From contig NZ_JOEC01000002.1 in NCBI RefSeq assembly GCF_000718085.1, forward strand, positions 930,001 through 994,000: 64,000 nucleotides of DNA, written 5' to 3'. Source of the stretch: Mycetocola saprophilus. GTDB taxonomy: Bacteria; Actinomycetota; Actinomycetes; Actinomycetales; Microbacteriaceae. The position numbers and the translations under genes are program-made. Numbering within the stretch: the stretch's first letter is position 1; each line of letters begins with the position of its first letter. Shown here piece after piece: positions 9,160-16,515 of the stretch. The notes under the pieces are model-generated. The model was not told the DNA's origin, did no database searches, and was given only the letters and a program-made list of their open reading frames with translations.

Positions 9160-9263
9160 AACCGGTTCGTGTCTCGGTTTGTTACGGGCCGTTTTCGGCA
9201 TCCCGCCCGGGTTCCCTACGGTTGAATCATCGTGAGAAGTGCTCGCGGAGAAAGGAAGCCCAG

Positions 9264-10169
9264 ATGTCTATCAAGCACAAAATCGCCGGAGTCGTCGCAG
9301 GAATGGCCGCGATTGCGCTGCTGGCTGGTTGCTCCTCCGCAGCCACCCCCGAGGGTGGATCGTCGGCAGATGCCGGCAAGACCGTGAAGATTGGTGTCGT
9401 TGGCGCCAGCGATCCGTACTGGGAAACCTACAAGGATGAGGCCAAGAAGGCCGGCATCAACGTCGAGATCGTCGGTTTCACCGAGTACCCCCAGGTCAAC
9501 CCGGCACTGGCCAACGGCGACGTTGACATCAACCAGTTCCAGCACCTGATCTACCTCGCCCAGTACAACGTGGGTGAGAACAAGGACCTGACCCCGATCG
9601 GTTCGACCGCTATCTACCCGCTGCCCCTGTACTCGAAGAAGTACAAGGATGTGAAGGACATTCCGCAGGACGCGACCATCGCGATCCCCAAGGACGAGTC
9701 CAACCAGGCCCGCGCACTGCTGGCCCTGCAGGGTGCCGGACTGGTCAAGCTCAAGGATGGCGGCTCGATCGTCTCCACCGCCGATGACGTGGAGTCCGGT
9801 TCCAAGGTTAAGGTCATCACCGTGGACGGTTCGCTTGCGGCCGCTCAGCTGGATGACCCGGCCGTTGCCGGTGCCGTGATCAACAACGACTTCGCCACCA
9901 AGGCCGGAATCGATGTGTCCTCGGCCATCGCCAAGGACAGCGCCGAGGACCCCAAGTCCCAGGCCTACGTCAACGTGTTCGCGGTTCGCGCCGCCGACAA
10001 GGACAACGCCACCTACAAGAAGCTGGTGGAGATCTACCAGGACTCCGAGGCCGTGAAGAAGGGTGTGCAGGAGGCTAACAACAACAGCGCCGTGTTCGCC
10101 AAGATCCCGGCAGCCGACCTGGAGAAGACCCTCAAGGACGTCGAAAAGACCGTCAAGGCTACCAAGTAG
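9264..10169 (+). CDS. metQ: Methionine-binding lipoprotein of the MetNIQ importer
   Basis: 301 aa NlpA/MetQ family. A lipoprotein signal peptide ends in LLAGC (Cys23), so the mature protein is lipid-anchored on the outer face. The mature protein starts its first lobe with VKIGVVGASDPYWETYKDEA and contains the family stretch GDVDINQFQHLIYL. The ATG at 9264 has AGAAAGGAAG 8 nt upstream. It is followed by metN and metI after a strong hairpin, making the full ABC importer for L- or D-methionine. No SAM or T-box element was recognised upstream. Confidence 0.92.
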   Translation: MSIKHKIAGVVAGMAAIALLAGCSSAATPEGGSSADAGKTVKIGVVGASDPYWETYKDEAKKAGINVEIVGFTEYPQVNPALANGDVDINQFQHLIYLAQYNVGENKDLTPIGSTAIYPLPLYSKKYKDVKDIPQDATIAIPKDESNQARALLALQGAGLVKLKDGGSIVSTADDVESGSKVKVITVDGSLAAAQLDDPAVAGAVINNDFATKAGIDVSSAIAKDSAEDPKSQAYVNVFAVRAADKDNATYKKLVEIYQDSEAVKKGVQEANNNSAVFAKIPAADLEKTLKDVEKTVKATK

Positions 10170-10188
10170 TAGGACATTACATACACCC

Positions 10189-10225
10189 GGGCGGTGATTG
10201 GAGACATGCTCTCCAATCACCGCCC
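10189..10225 (+). terminator. Intercistronic hairpin metQ-metN
   Basis: 15-bp perfect stem (10189-10203 with 10211-10225), loop of 7 nt, no T-run after it. It probably stabilises or partly terminates the metQ message so that binding protein exceeds ATPase and permease; this is inference. Confidence 0.65.
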
Positions 10226-10329
10226 GCGGGCGTCTGGGCCGTGATAGCGTCACCGAGTCCTCGGTGATTTGAGGCCACACACGTATTTTGGGCGGTTTTG
10301 CCGCAACCGCAGCAGCAAGGAGCGCAACA

Positions 10330-11358
10330 ATGGCACTGGTCAGTTTGACCGACGTCACCAAGACCTATCCGGATCCCAACGATCGCAAGCGTCAGATCGC
10401 CGCCATCGACGGGGTTTCGCTGGATATTCAGGCGGGCGACGTTTACGGCATCATCGGCTATTCGGGGGCGGGAAAATCCACCCTGGTCCGGTTGATCAAC
10501 GCGCTGGAATCGGCCAGCTCGGGCAGCATCCTGGTGGATGGGGCCGAGGTTACCACGATGCGCGAGGGCGAGCTGCGCAAGCTGCGTCTGGGCATCGGCA
10601 TGATCTTCCAGCAGTTCAACCTCTTCAACGCCAAGACGGTGCGGGCGAATATCGCCTATCCGCTCAAGGTGGCGGGGGTGCCCAAGGCCGAGCGGAATCG
10701 CCGAGTCGAGGAGCTGCTGGCGTTTGTGGGGCTCTCCGAGAAGGCCAAGTCCTTCCCCGATCAGCTCTCCGGCGGGCAGAAGCAGCGGGTGGGCATTGCC
10801 CGCGCGCTAGCGACCTCGCCGCGGATCCTGCTGGCCGATGAGGCCACCAGCGCGCTGGACCCGGAAACCACCCACGAGGTGCTGGGTCTGCTCAAGAAGG
10901 TCAACCAGGAACTCGGCATCACGATCATCGTGATCACCCACGAGATGGATGTTATCCAGCAGATCGCCACCAAGGTCGCGGTGATGGAAAACGGCAAGGT
11001 CATCGAAAACGGCGAGGTGTATGAGGTGTTCTCGAACCCTCAGCACGCGGCGACCCGACGCTTCGTCTCCACCGTGGTGCGCGGGATTCCGGTGGGTGAG
11101 GAGCTGCAGACCCTGCGGTACCGTCACCCGGGACGCATCTTTACGGTCTCGATCCTCGACGGGGATACCAGCCAGGCTCGGGTATTTGAAATCCTGACCC
11201 AGGCCGGGCTCGGATTTGAACTGATCTACGGCGGCATCAACGACATTCAGGGCCGGACCTTTGGCCACCTGACCCTCGCCGTGACCGGTGACGATGCGGC
11301 AATCGAGTCCGCCCTCGCCCAGATTTCCGCGCTGACCGAGATCGTGGAGGCCCGCTGA
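10330..11358 (+). CDS. metN: Methionine ABC transporter ATP-binding protein
   Basis: 342 aa. Walker A GYSGAGKST, signature LSGGQKQR and Walker B ILLADEATSALD mark the ATPase. The final 80 residues form a NIL domain (YRHPGRIFTVSIL to LAQISALTEIVE), which binds methionine and shuts the transporter at high internal methionine (trans-inhibition in known MetN proteins). The start at 10330 has AAGGAG 8 nt upstream; a longer frame from 10288 lacks one. The last base overlaps the metI start (TGATG), so the two are coupled. Confidence 0.93.
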   Translation: MALVSLTDVTKTYPDPNDRKRQIAAIDGVSLDIQAGDVYGIIGYSGAGKSTLVRLINALESASSGSILVDGAEVTTMREGELRKLRLGIGMIFQQFNLFNAKTVRANIAYPLKVAGVPKAERNRRVEELLAFVGLSEKAKSFPDQLSGGQKQRVGIARALATSPRILLADEATSALDPETTHEVLGLLKKVNQELGITIIVITHEMDVIQQIATKVAVMENGKVIENGEVYEVFSNPQHAATRRFVSTVVRGIPVGEELQTLRYRHPGRIFTVSILDGDTSQARVFEILTQAGLGFELIYGGINDIQGRTFGHLTLAVTGDDAAIESALAQISALTEIVEAR

Positions 11359-12026
11359 TGGACGACATCAACAACATCATCGCCAACATCCCCAAGCTGA
11401 TCACAGCCTCCGGGGAAACCCTCTATATCGTCGGTTTTGCGCTGCTGCTGGGTGGATTCCTGGGACTCGTCCTGGGCCTGATCCTCTACGTCACCCGGCC
11501 CGGTAACCTGCTGCAGAACCGTCCGGTGTTCACGATCCTCAACGTGATTGTGAACATCTTCAGGCCCATCCCGTTCCTGATCTTCCTGGTGGCCCTGCAG
11601 CCGCTGACCCGGATCGTGGTGGGCACCGGAAACGGCAACACCGCGATGGTGTTCACGATGTCGATGGCGGCAATGTTCGGGATCAGCCGCGTGGTGGAGC
11701 AGAACCTGCTGACCGTCTCGCCCGGCGTGATCGAGGCCGCCCGCTCGGTGGGTGCCTCGCGGCTGCGGGTCATCTTCACGGTGATCCTGGGTGAGGCCCT
11801 GGGCCCGCTGATCCTCGGCTACACCTTCGTCCTGGTGGTCATCGTGGACATGTCCGCGCTGGCCGGGACGATCGCCGGTGGTGGTCTGGGTACCTTCGCG
11901 CTGGAGAACGGCTACCGTCAGTTCAAGCCCGAGCTGACCTATGCGGCGCTGGTGATCGTGATCATCCTGGTGCAGCTGATCCAGTTCCTCGGCAACTGGC
12001 TGGCCCGCAAGGCGCTGCGCCGCTAG
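11358..12026 (+). CDS. metI: Methionine ABC transporter permease
   Basis: 222 aa with five predicted membrane helices. The cytoplasmic coupling motif is EAARSVGASRLRVIFTVIL, the EAA loop that docks on MetN. The size is normal for MetI. It is last in the metQNI unit and is followed by a strong terminator, which also marks the left edge of the accessory island. Confidence 0.92.
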   Translation: MDDINNIIANIPKLITASGETLYIVGFALLLGGFLGLVLGLILYVTRPGNLLQNRPVFTILNVIVNIFRPIPFLIFLVALQPLTRIVVGTGNGNTAMVFTMSMAAMFGISRVVEQNLLTVSPGVIEAARSVGASRLRVIFTVILGEALGPLILGYTFVLVVIVDMSALAGTIAGGGLGTFALENGYRQFKPELTYAALVIVIILVQLIQFLGNWLARKALRR

Positions 12027-12041
12027 CGAGCCTTGCCCGGA

Positions 12042-12081
12042 AGCTCCGGAGACGAACCCAAAGGGGTTCGTCTCCGGAGCT
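12042..12081 (+). terminator. Intrinsic terminator of metQNI
   Basis: 18-bp stem (12042-12059 with 12064-12081) followed by TTTTGTGT. A canonical rho-independent terminator. Confidence 0.9.
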
Positions 12082-12089
12082 TTTGTGTA

Positions 12090-12720
12090 TCCAGTTACTG
12101 TCCGGGATGACCGCTTAGAGTAAGCCGATTCGAGTTGCTTCGAACTTGATGTACCCGGAATACCGCGTGCCGACCGGGAAGTGGTCATTGAGGGTACCTT
12201 CCCCAGTGTCGGCAAGAGAGGAGAATCTCAATAGTGATTGGCGTCCTGTTGCTCGTTGGGTGCGGGGTTTGGGCGGATGAATTGATCTCGCCGCAGAAGA
12301 CCAAATCCGAGTAAATATGGAACGGAGACACCGGGTCAAATTGGAAGCGTGATCCGAGTCTGGTTTCCTTGCCCCCAACTCTGTGCTCGGGCAGTCCATT
12401 CCGATATTTTCACTTTGTAGCGGGGAGTTCTCACAACGAGGGCACTCCCGCTGTGAGCGAGCCTAGTGCCGTCACAGTGCGGGCAGACTGGCGTGCGCGG
12501 TGAAGCGAAGCCTGTAGTGTGTGGGGCTGAACTGCGCGCTGCCTATGCGGTGGTTAGGCTGCTACCGTGCCTTGCGCGGCCATTGAGTGCTCGTCTGCTC
12601 ATCCCCTTACATCGGGTGGATGCGTTCTGGATAAGCTCTGCGTCACACTAGCTGTTGGTCTTATGCAGTTTTTGTGTGATCTTTGTGCTGTCCTCGGGCA
12701 TGCAGTTTAGGGTTGTCGTG
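12090..12720. other. Non-coding or degraded stretch at the left of the island
   Basis: About 630 bp of visibly lower GC than the flanks. Short open frames exist on both strands (for example 12115-12399 minus), but none has a convincing start, codon bias or recognisable motif. It may be decayed accessory DNA. No tRNA or repeat other than those listed is seen. Confidence 0.4.
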
Positions 12721-12723
12721 CAT

Positions 12724-12785
<62 letters not shown>

Positions 12786-12789
12786 TGCC

Positions 12790-13482
12790 TTAACTTGGAT
12801 CGATTACTTGTGCCGCCAGCGCATGCATTACACGTTCGCGTTCACTTGCAGGAAGTCTTCGCCATTTGATGAACAGCTTTTCCTGATCGGAAATTGCTCG
12901 CTGATTCTGGTTCATCCACCTATACAAGATCAGCTTCTCCCTGCGGCTGCCTTGTGAGGCCTGAGTGAGAACTTCGTCGGCGCTCGGCGGATTGTCCGTA
13001 TTGTCTCGCGCTTCATCGTTGCAGCGCTGACACTCTGTGCGGAGGTTGGAATCATCGTTGGTTCCGCCGCGCACGACGGGCACGATATGGCCAATAGTGA
13101 GTGTTGCGCGACGCCCAGGGGCATCGTTGAACTCTTCGCCGCCTGCAGTGAAGCATGACTGGCAAACATGGCCGTCGCGGTCGAGGATGCGTCGGCGCTT
13201 TGCGCCAGTGATCGACTTTCGCTGAGAAATGGGCTTCTCCCCGAGGTCAACTCTTGTGCCGATTTCTCGGAGCAGGTACTGCTCTGGTGAGAGAGTGGGG
13301 TTTGTCTTGTAGTTATCAATGACCCATCCCATGCTGCGAAGGTCACGCATTCGACGGTCAGCCTGAGCTACTCCGGGTACCGCGTCCAGGAGCTCAATCT
13401 TTGTGAACTTGCTGCCCACACCGAGGCTGGCAAGAAACCTGGCGACCTGTACTCGGGAGGAAAGCTTAGGGGCGTCTGGCAT
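12790..13482 (-). CDS. HNH restriction endonuclease with N-terminal winged helix
   Basis: 230 aa. The N-terminal 75 residues read as a winged-helix DNA-binding domain (VQVARFLASLGVGSKFTKIE, then RRMRDLRSMGWVID). The HNH core is CQSC, then GHIVPVVRGG, then SNLRTECQRCNDEA: His-Asn catalytic core with a zinc site of four Cys. It faces a C5-cytosine methyltransferase across a shared promoter region, so a Type II restriction function is likely; specificity is unknown. The ATG at 13482 has AGGAG upstream; the frame extends to 13596 without an RBS. GC content is lower than in the flanks, which suggests transfer. Confidence 0.82.
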   Translation of the reverse strand: MPDAPKLSSRVQVARFLASLGVGSKFTKIELLDAVPGVAQADRRMRDLRSMGWVIDNYKTNPTLSPEQYLLREIGTRVDLGEKPISQRKSITGAKRRRILDRDGHVCQSCFTAGGEEFNDAPGRRATLTIGHIVPVVRGGTNDDSNLRTECQRCNDEARDNTDNPPSADEVLTQASQGSRREKLILYRWMNQNQRAISDQEKLFIKWRRLPASERERVMHALAAQVIDPS

Positions 13483-13533
13483 TTTCGTTCTCCTGATTCT
13501 CGTAGTGTTCTTCTGACGGAACCTAACATAACA

Positions 13534-13614
13534 GCCGAAATGTGCCGCAGTCAAGTGCCGAACCTTGCCAAACATATGCCGAAACACGCCGAACATGCGC
13601 CGAGAAGTGCCGAA
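13534..13614. repeat. Helically phased array of eight GCCGAA-like hexamers
   Basis: Copies start at 13534, 13544, 13557, 13567, 13578, 13588, 13599 and 13609, at 10-13 bp intervals, mostly 10-11. Five are exact GCCGAA; the others (GCCGCA, GCCAAA, GCCGAG) differ at one position. All sit on the same strand and face of the helix, 52-132 bp upstream of the nuclease start. This looks like cooperative protein-binding sites; the binder is unknown. Confidence 0.7.
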
Positions 13615-13822
13615 TCTCTATTTTATTGGGGGTCCTGATGTCCGGAGGCAGCATGGTGCGTTGGAGTGTTGAATTTGCGAAGAAGGGGTAAAGTAGAACT
13701 TACGTTCGATTCTTCAACGGTTTAACCATTGCGGAGTTCGACGCAGCGTTCATGTCGCAACTAAAGCGGTGTGAAGGCTCGCGTGGATTTGTGAATGCCG
13801 ATTAGGCGGCGGTGACGAAGTT

Positions 13823-13846
13823 TTGCGCCTGTTGAAAATGGCGCAA
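13823..13846. promoter_or_regulatory. Inverted repeat upstream of the methyltransferase
   Basis: TTGCGCC (13823-13829) and GGCGCAA (13840-13846) form a perfect 7-bp inverted repeat with a 10-nt spacer, 69 bp before the methyltransferase start. It could be an operator or an RNA hairpin. Some C5 methyltransferases repress their own gene, but no separate HTH domain is seen here. Confidence 0.45.
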
Positions 13847-13914
13847 TGGGCTTTTGTGGGTGTATCGGCATATTTTTTGCTAGCAGACAGCTAATTATTT
13901 TGGAGCGATGAGAG

Positions 13915-15165
13915 ATGAAGAAGCTTAAGTCAGTTGAGATCTGCGCTGGCGCGGGTGGCCAAGCGCTTGGCCTCTATAGGGCTGGCTTTGAGCATGTCCT
14001 CGCTGTGGAATTGGACCCAACAGCCGCCGAGACTTTGCGAACAAACAGTGGCGGAACGGTGAAGGTCGGTGATGTTGCTGATCCCACGGTTTGGAACCCA
14101 TCTGAGTATGAAGGCATTGACCTTTTTGCTGGTGGGGTCCCTTGCCCGCCGTTCTCGGTTGCAGGAAAGCAGCTGGGTTCTTCAGACGAACGAGACCTCT
14201 TTGCATGGGCGATTGAGCAAGTGGCTGTTATTCGCCCCAGGGCTCTTCTGCTCGAAAATGTTCGTGGTCTTGCGGCGCCGCGTTTTTCTGGATATCGTCA
14301 GCGCGTGCTTGACCGGTTGACTCAGCTTGGGTACGTAGCGGACTGGAAACTGCTCCATGCTTCTGATTTTGGAGTTGCCCAGTTGCGGCCCCGGTTTGTT
14401 CTTGTGGCTCTAAAGCCAGAAGAAGCTGTTTATTTCCGGTGGCCAGAGCCGCAAGCAGCAGAAGTGACAGTAGGTGAGGCGCTACGTGATCTCATGGGGG
14501 CAAACGGATGGAAGCATGTTGATGAGTGGGTTTCGCTTGCCAACAAGGTTGGCCCTACGGTGGTTGGCGGGAGTAAAAAGCATGGTGGTGCTGACCTTGG
14601 CCCAACACGCGCTAAGGCGGCCTGGGCGGCTCTTGGGGTAGATGGAAAGGGTGTAGCGGATGAAGCGCCAGGTTCGGACGCGCCCCCCGCTTCTGAGCGG
14701 TTGCCTCGGCTCACTGTTGAGATGGTTGCTAGGCTACAGGGGTGGCGCGCAGACGATGACTGGAAATTCGCCGGTCGGAAAACTTCGCAATATCGCCAAA
14801 TTGGAAATGCTTTCCCTCCGCCTGTGGCCGAAGCTGTTGGCCGCGCAATCCGTGGTGCTCTAGACCATCAGGGTGTTCCGCATGATCTTCCGGAACTTGA
14901 AGCAGGTGTGCATGATCCCGTGTATCGAGCACTAGTTGAAGCGAACGATTTTGTCCGTATTGATCGCCTAGTTAGGTCGTTGGGTGACGCCAATGAAGCT
15001 TCTGTTGAGAGACGTTTAGCGGTACTTGCGCAGGACTTTGAGCTGGAAGTGCGTGCCACTCCATCTGGTATCGCCTACAAGTTGGGCAATTTTATGGGTT
15101 TTACGGGACAGCAGGAGCACGGCCGTCATGCCTACTTTGAAGCGCACCGAAACAAGGTGAGTTAG
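13915..15165 (+). CDS. DNA (cytosine-5-)-methyltransferase
   Basis: 416 aa. Motif I VEICAGAGGQALGLYRAGF, motif IV GGVPCPPFSVAG with the catalytic Cys, motif VI LLLENVRGL, motif VIII RPRFVLVAL, and motif X YRQIGNAFPPPVAEAVG are in canonical order. The target-recognition region spans about residues 185-275. About 110 extra residues follow motif X. The enzyme methylates C5 of cytosine in a short site and protects it from the divergent HNH nuclease. The start has GGAG 10 nt upstream. Codon use is less GC-biased than in neighbours. An IS481-like terminal repeat begins 2 bp after the stop. Confidence 0.95.
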   Translation: MKKLKSVEICAGAGGQALGLYRAGFEHVLAVELDPTAAETLRTNSGGTVKVGDVADPTVWNPSEYEGIDLFAGGVPCPPFSVAGKQLGSSDERDLFAWAIEQVAVIRPRALLLENVRGLAAPRFSGYRQRVLDRLTQLGYVADWKLLHASDFGVAQLRPRFVLVALKPEEAVYFRWPEPQAAEVTVGEALRDLMGANGWKHVDEWVSLANKVGPTVVGGSKKHGGADLGPTRAKAAWAALGVDGKGVADEAPGSDAPPASERLPRLTVEMVARLQGWRADDDWKFAGRKTSQYRQIGNAFPPPVAEAVGRAIRGALDHQGVPHDLPELEAGVHDPVYRALVEANDFVRIDRLVRSLGDANEASVERRLAVLAQDFELEVRATPSGIAYKLGNFMGFTGQQEHGRHAYFEAHRNKVS

Positions 15166-15166
15166 C

Positions 15167-15191
15167 TGTAGTTCCTCATGGGGTTGTGAAC
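15167..15191 (+). repeat. Left terminal inverted repeat of the IS481 remnant
   Basis: 25 bp whose reverse complement recurs at 15676-15700 with four central mismatches. It begins TGT, as usual for this family. Confidence 0.8.
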
Positions 15192-15206
15192 GCGTTGTGT
15201 GGGCGT

Positions 15207-15606
15207 TTAATCACGAATCCCAGTATGGCCCGTGATGATTGTAGTAATGCATCCAGGCCCCATACGTTACTTCTCTTTCATCGTCGCTAGCATACGTCTT
15301 GGCAAACGCCCGTTCTGGAGCAAACGTCCAGTTAAACCTTTAAACCGTTCCATATCTGTGGGTAAAGCGTAACGCGATAATTCGGCGTTCGGTCCGGGGA
15401 GACAGCCGGGTGGGGCTGGTATGCGGGCGCGAGGATACATCCGTCATGGGGATTCCCAGGCGCTGACGTCGTGCCCATTTACTCGCGGTGGTGGGCGAGA
15501 CCTGAAAGCGTTCCGCGGCTCGGCGCACGGGCCAGCCGTGGGTATTGATGAGTGTGGCTAGGCGTGTTCTTCCCACGGGGGTAAGGGGTGCGTTAGCGTG
15601 AGTCAC
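15207..15606 (-). pseudogene. IS481-type transposase, N- and C-terminal remnants
   Basis: From a GTG at 15606 an 88-codon frame reads VTHANAPLTPVGRTRL and the HTH stretch VRRAAERFQVSPTTASKWAR, typical of the IS481 N-terminus, then stops at 15340 just after FTHRYGTV. In a different frame, about 15325-15220 on the same strand encodes AFAKTYASDDEREVTYGAW and HYYNHHGPYWDS, the family's C-terminal end of the DDE domain. The catalytic middle is missing, so no active transposase can be made. The deletion junction is near 15325-15345. Confidence 0.8.
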
Positions 15607-15675
15607 GAAGACCTCCGGTTGAGTGTATGAGAGTGGTATCCCATATCCTGCCCGGAGGTCTTCGCTATGTCGGGT

Positions 15676-15700
15676 GTTCACAACGTCCCGAGGAACTACA
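15676..15700 (-). repeat. Right terminal inverted repeat of the IS481 remnant
   Basis: Partner of 15167-15191, at the upstream end of the transposase remnant. Confidence 0.8.
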
Positions 15701-15734
15701 ACTAGCGGAGGTGAAGGCGGGCCGGTACCGCGAG

Positions 15735-16229
15735 CTACTTGGAATCCACGCCCAGGCGGCGTAGCAGGATCGAGAGGGACTCCTGCTCGCGCTCGGTGAT
15801 CGCCGAGAGCAGCTGCGACTCGGCGGCCAGCAGCGCCGAGATCGCCGCATCCACGGCGTCGCGACCGGCTGCGGTCATGACCACCAGGATGCCGCGGCCG
15901 TCGTTGGGGTCGGTTTCGCGTCGGACCAGTCCGCGGGCGACCAGACGGTCGATCCGGTTGGTCATCGTGCCGCTGGACACCAGGTTCTGGGTCAGCAGCG
16001 TCTTGGGACTCAGCGTGAACGGGGCCCCGGCGCGGCGCAGCGAGGCCAGCACGTCGAACTCCCAGGGCTCGAGGCCCGGCTCGGCGAAGGCGGCGCGGCG
16101 GGCGGCGTCCAGCTGATGGCTCAGCCGGTCCACTCGGGAGAGCACTCGCAGGGGCGCGAAATCGAGATCGGGGCGCTCGCGTTCCCACGAGCGCACGATC
16201 AGATCGACTTCATCCGGTTGTGCGGGCAT
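15735..16229 (-). CDS. MarR family transcriptional regulator
   Basis: 164 aa winged-helix dimer. The recognition region is PKTLLTQNLVSSGTMTNRID and the wing is RRETDPNDGRGILVVMTA, both typical of MarR. It starts at ATG 16229; longer upstream frames run through the promoter. No partner gene is adjacent on its left, only the IS remnant, so the target it once controlled may have been displaced by the island. A 6-2-6 palindrome lies 11 bp before the start and suggests autorepression. Ligand unknown. Confidence 0.88.
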   Translation of the reverse strand: MPAQPDEVDLIVRSWERERPDLDFAPLRVLSRVDRLSHQLDAARRAAFAEPGLEPWEFDVLASLRRAGAPFTLSPKTLLTQNLVSSGTMTNRIDRLVARGLVRRETDPNDGRGILVVMTAAGRDAVDAAISALLAAESQLLSAITEREQESLSILLRRLGVDSK

Positions 16230-16239
16230 CTCACTATTA

Positions 16240-16253
16240 TCTCGACTTCGAGA
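16240..16253. promoter_or_regulatory. Candidate MarR operator
   Basis: TCTCGACTTCGAGA is a perfect 6-bp inverted repeat with a 2-bp centre, directly upstream of the MarR start, in the size range of MarR-family sites. Binding is inferred. Confidence 0.55.
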
Positions 16254-16380
16254 GACTTTGGGGGGATTGACGGCAAATCCACACGCTTCGTGGCGACGGA
16301 AGTTGGCGCTTGTGGGCGTTGTCGTCGGCGACGCCCGCCGGAATCTGGCAGACTGGGAACGCACACGTCCCACGACGTGT

Positions 16381-16452
16381 TCCGCCTTGGTGTAACGGCA
16401 GCACGGCAGCCTTTGGAGCTGTCCGGTCCAGGTTCGAATCCTGGAGGCGGAG
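16381..16452 (+). tRNA. tRNA-Gln (anticodon UUG)
   Basis: 72 nt. Acceptor stem TCCGCCT/AGGCGGA; anticodon stem-loop GGCAGC-CTTTGGA-GCTGTC with TTG at the anticodon; T arm TCCAGG-TTCGAAT-CCTGGA. No encoded CCA. It is followed 63 nt later by glmU, a common actinobacterial arrangement. Confidence 0.95.
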
Positions 16453-16515
16453 CGCAGTGCACTCTTAGACGCCGCACTCTCACGGGGGACGGCGTTCCCT
16501 TCAGAAAGGAATCGA

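Larger units (their letters stand above)
13483..13914. promoter_or_regulatory. Divergent control region of the restriction-modification genes
   Basis: 432-bp gene-free region holding the promoters of the nuclease (leftward) and methyltransferase (rightward). It contains a phased GCCGAA array (13534-13614), a 7-bp inverted repeat (13823-13846), and two further GCCGA copies in opposite orientation (13797, 13865). AT-rich tracts precede the methyltransferase. No open frame here looks coding. Confidence 0.6.
15167..15700 (-). mobile_element. Internally deleted IS481-family element with both terminal inverted repeats
   Basis: 534 bp bounded by 25-bp inverted repeats matching at 21 of 25 positions (15167-15191 and 15676-15700), both ending TGTAGTTCCTC...GTTGTGAAC. 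Intact IS481 elements run near 1-1.1 kb; here only the two ends of the transposase remain. No clear target-site duplication is visible. The element is probably immobile on its own but could be mobilised in trans. Confidence 0.8.

Noticed and set aside
9160..9263. SAM riboswitch before metQ
   Set aside because: Only about 100 bp, without the conserved core or a terminator switch.
13597..13914. Controller (C) protein gene between the restriction-modification genes
   Set aside because: No open frame with an HTH of the right size is present on either strand.
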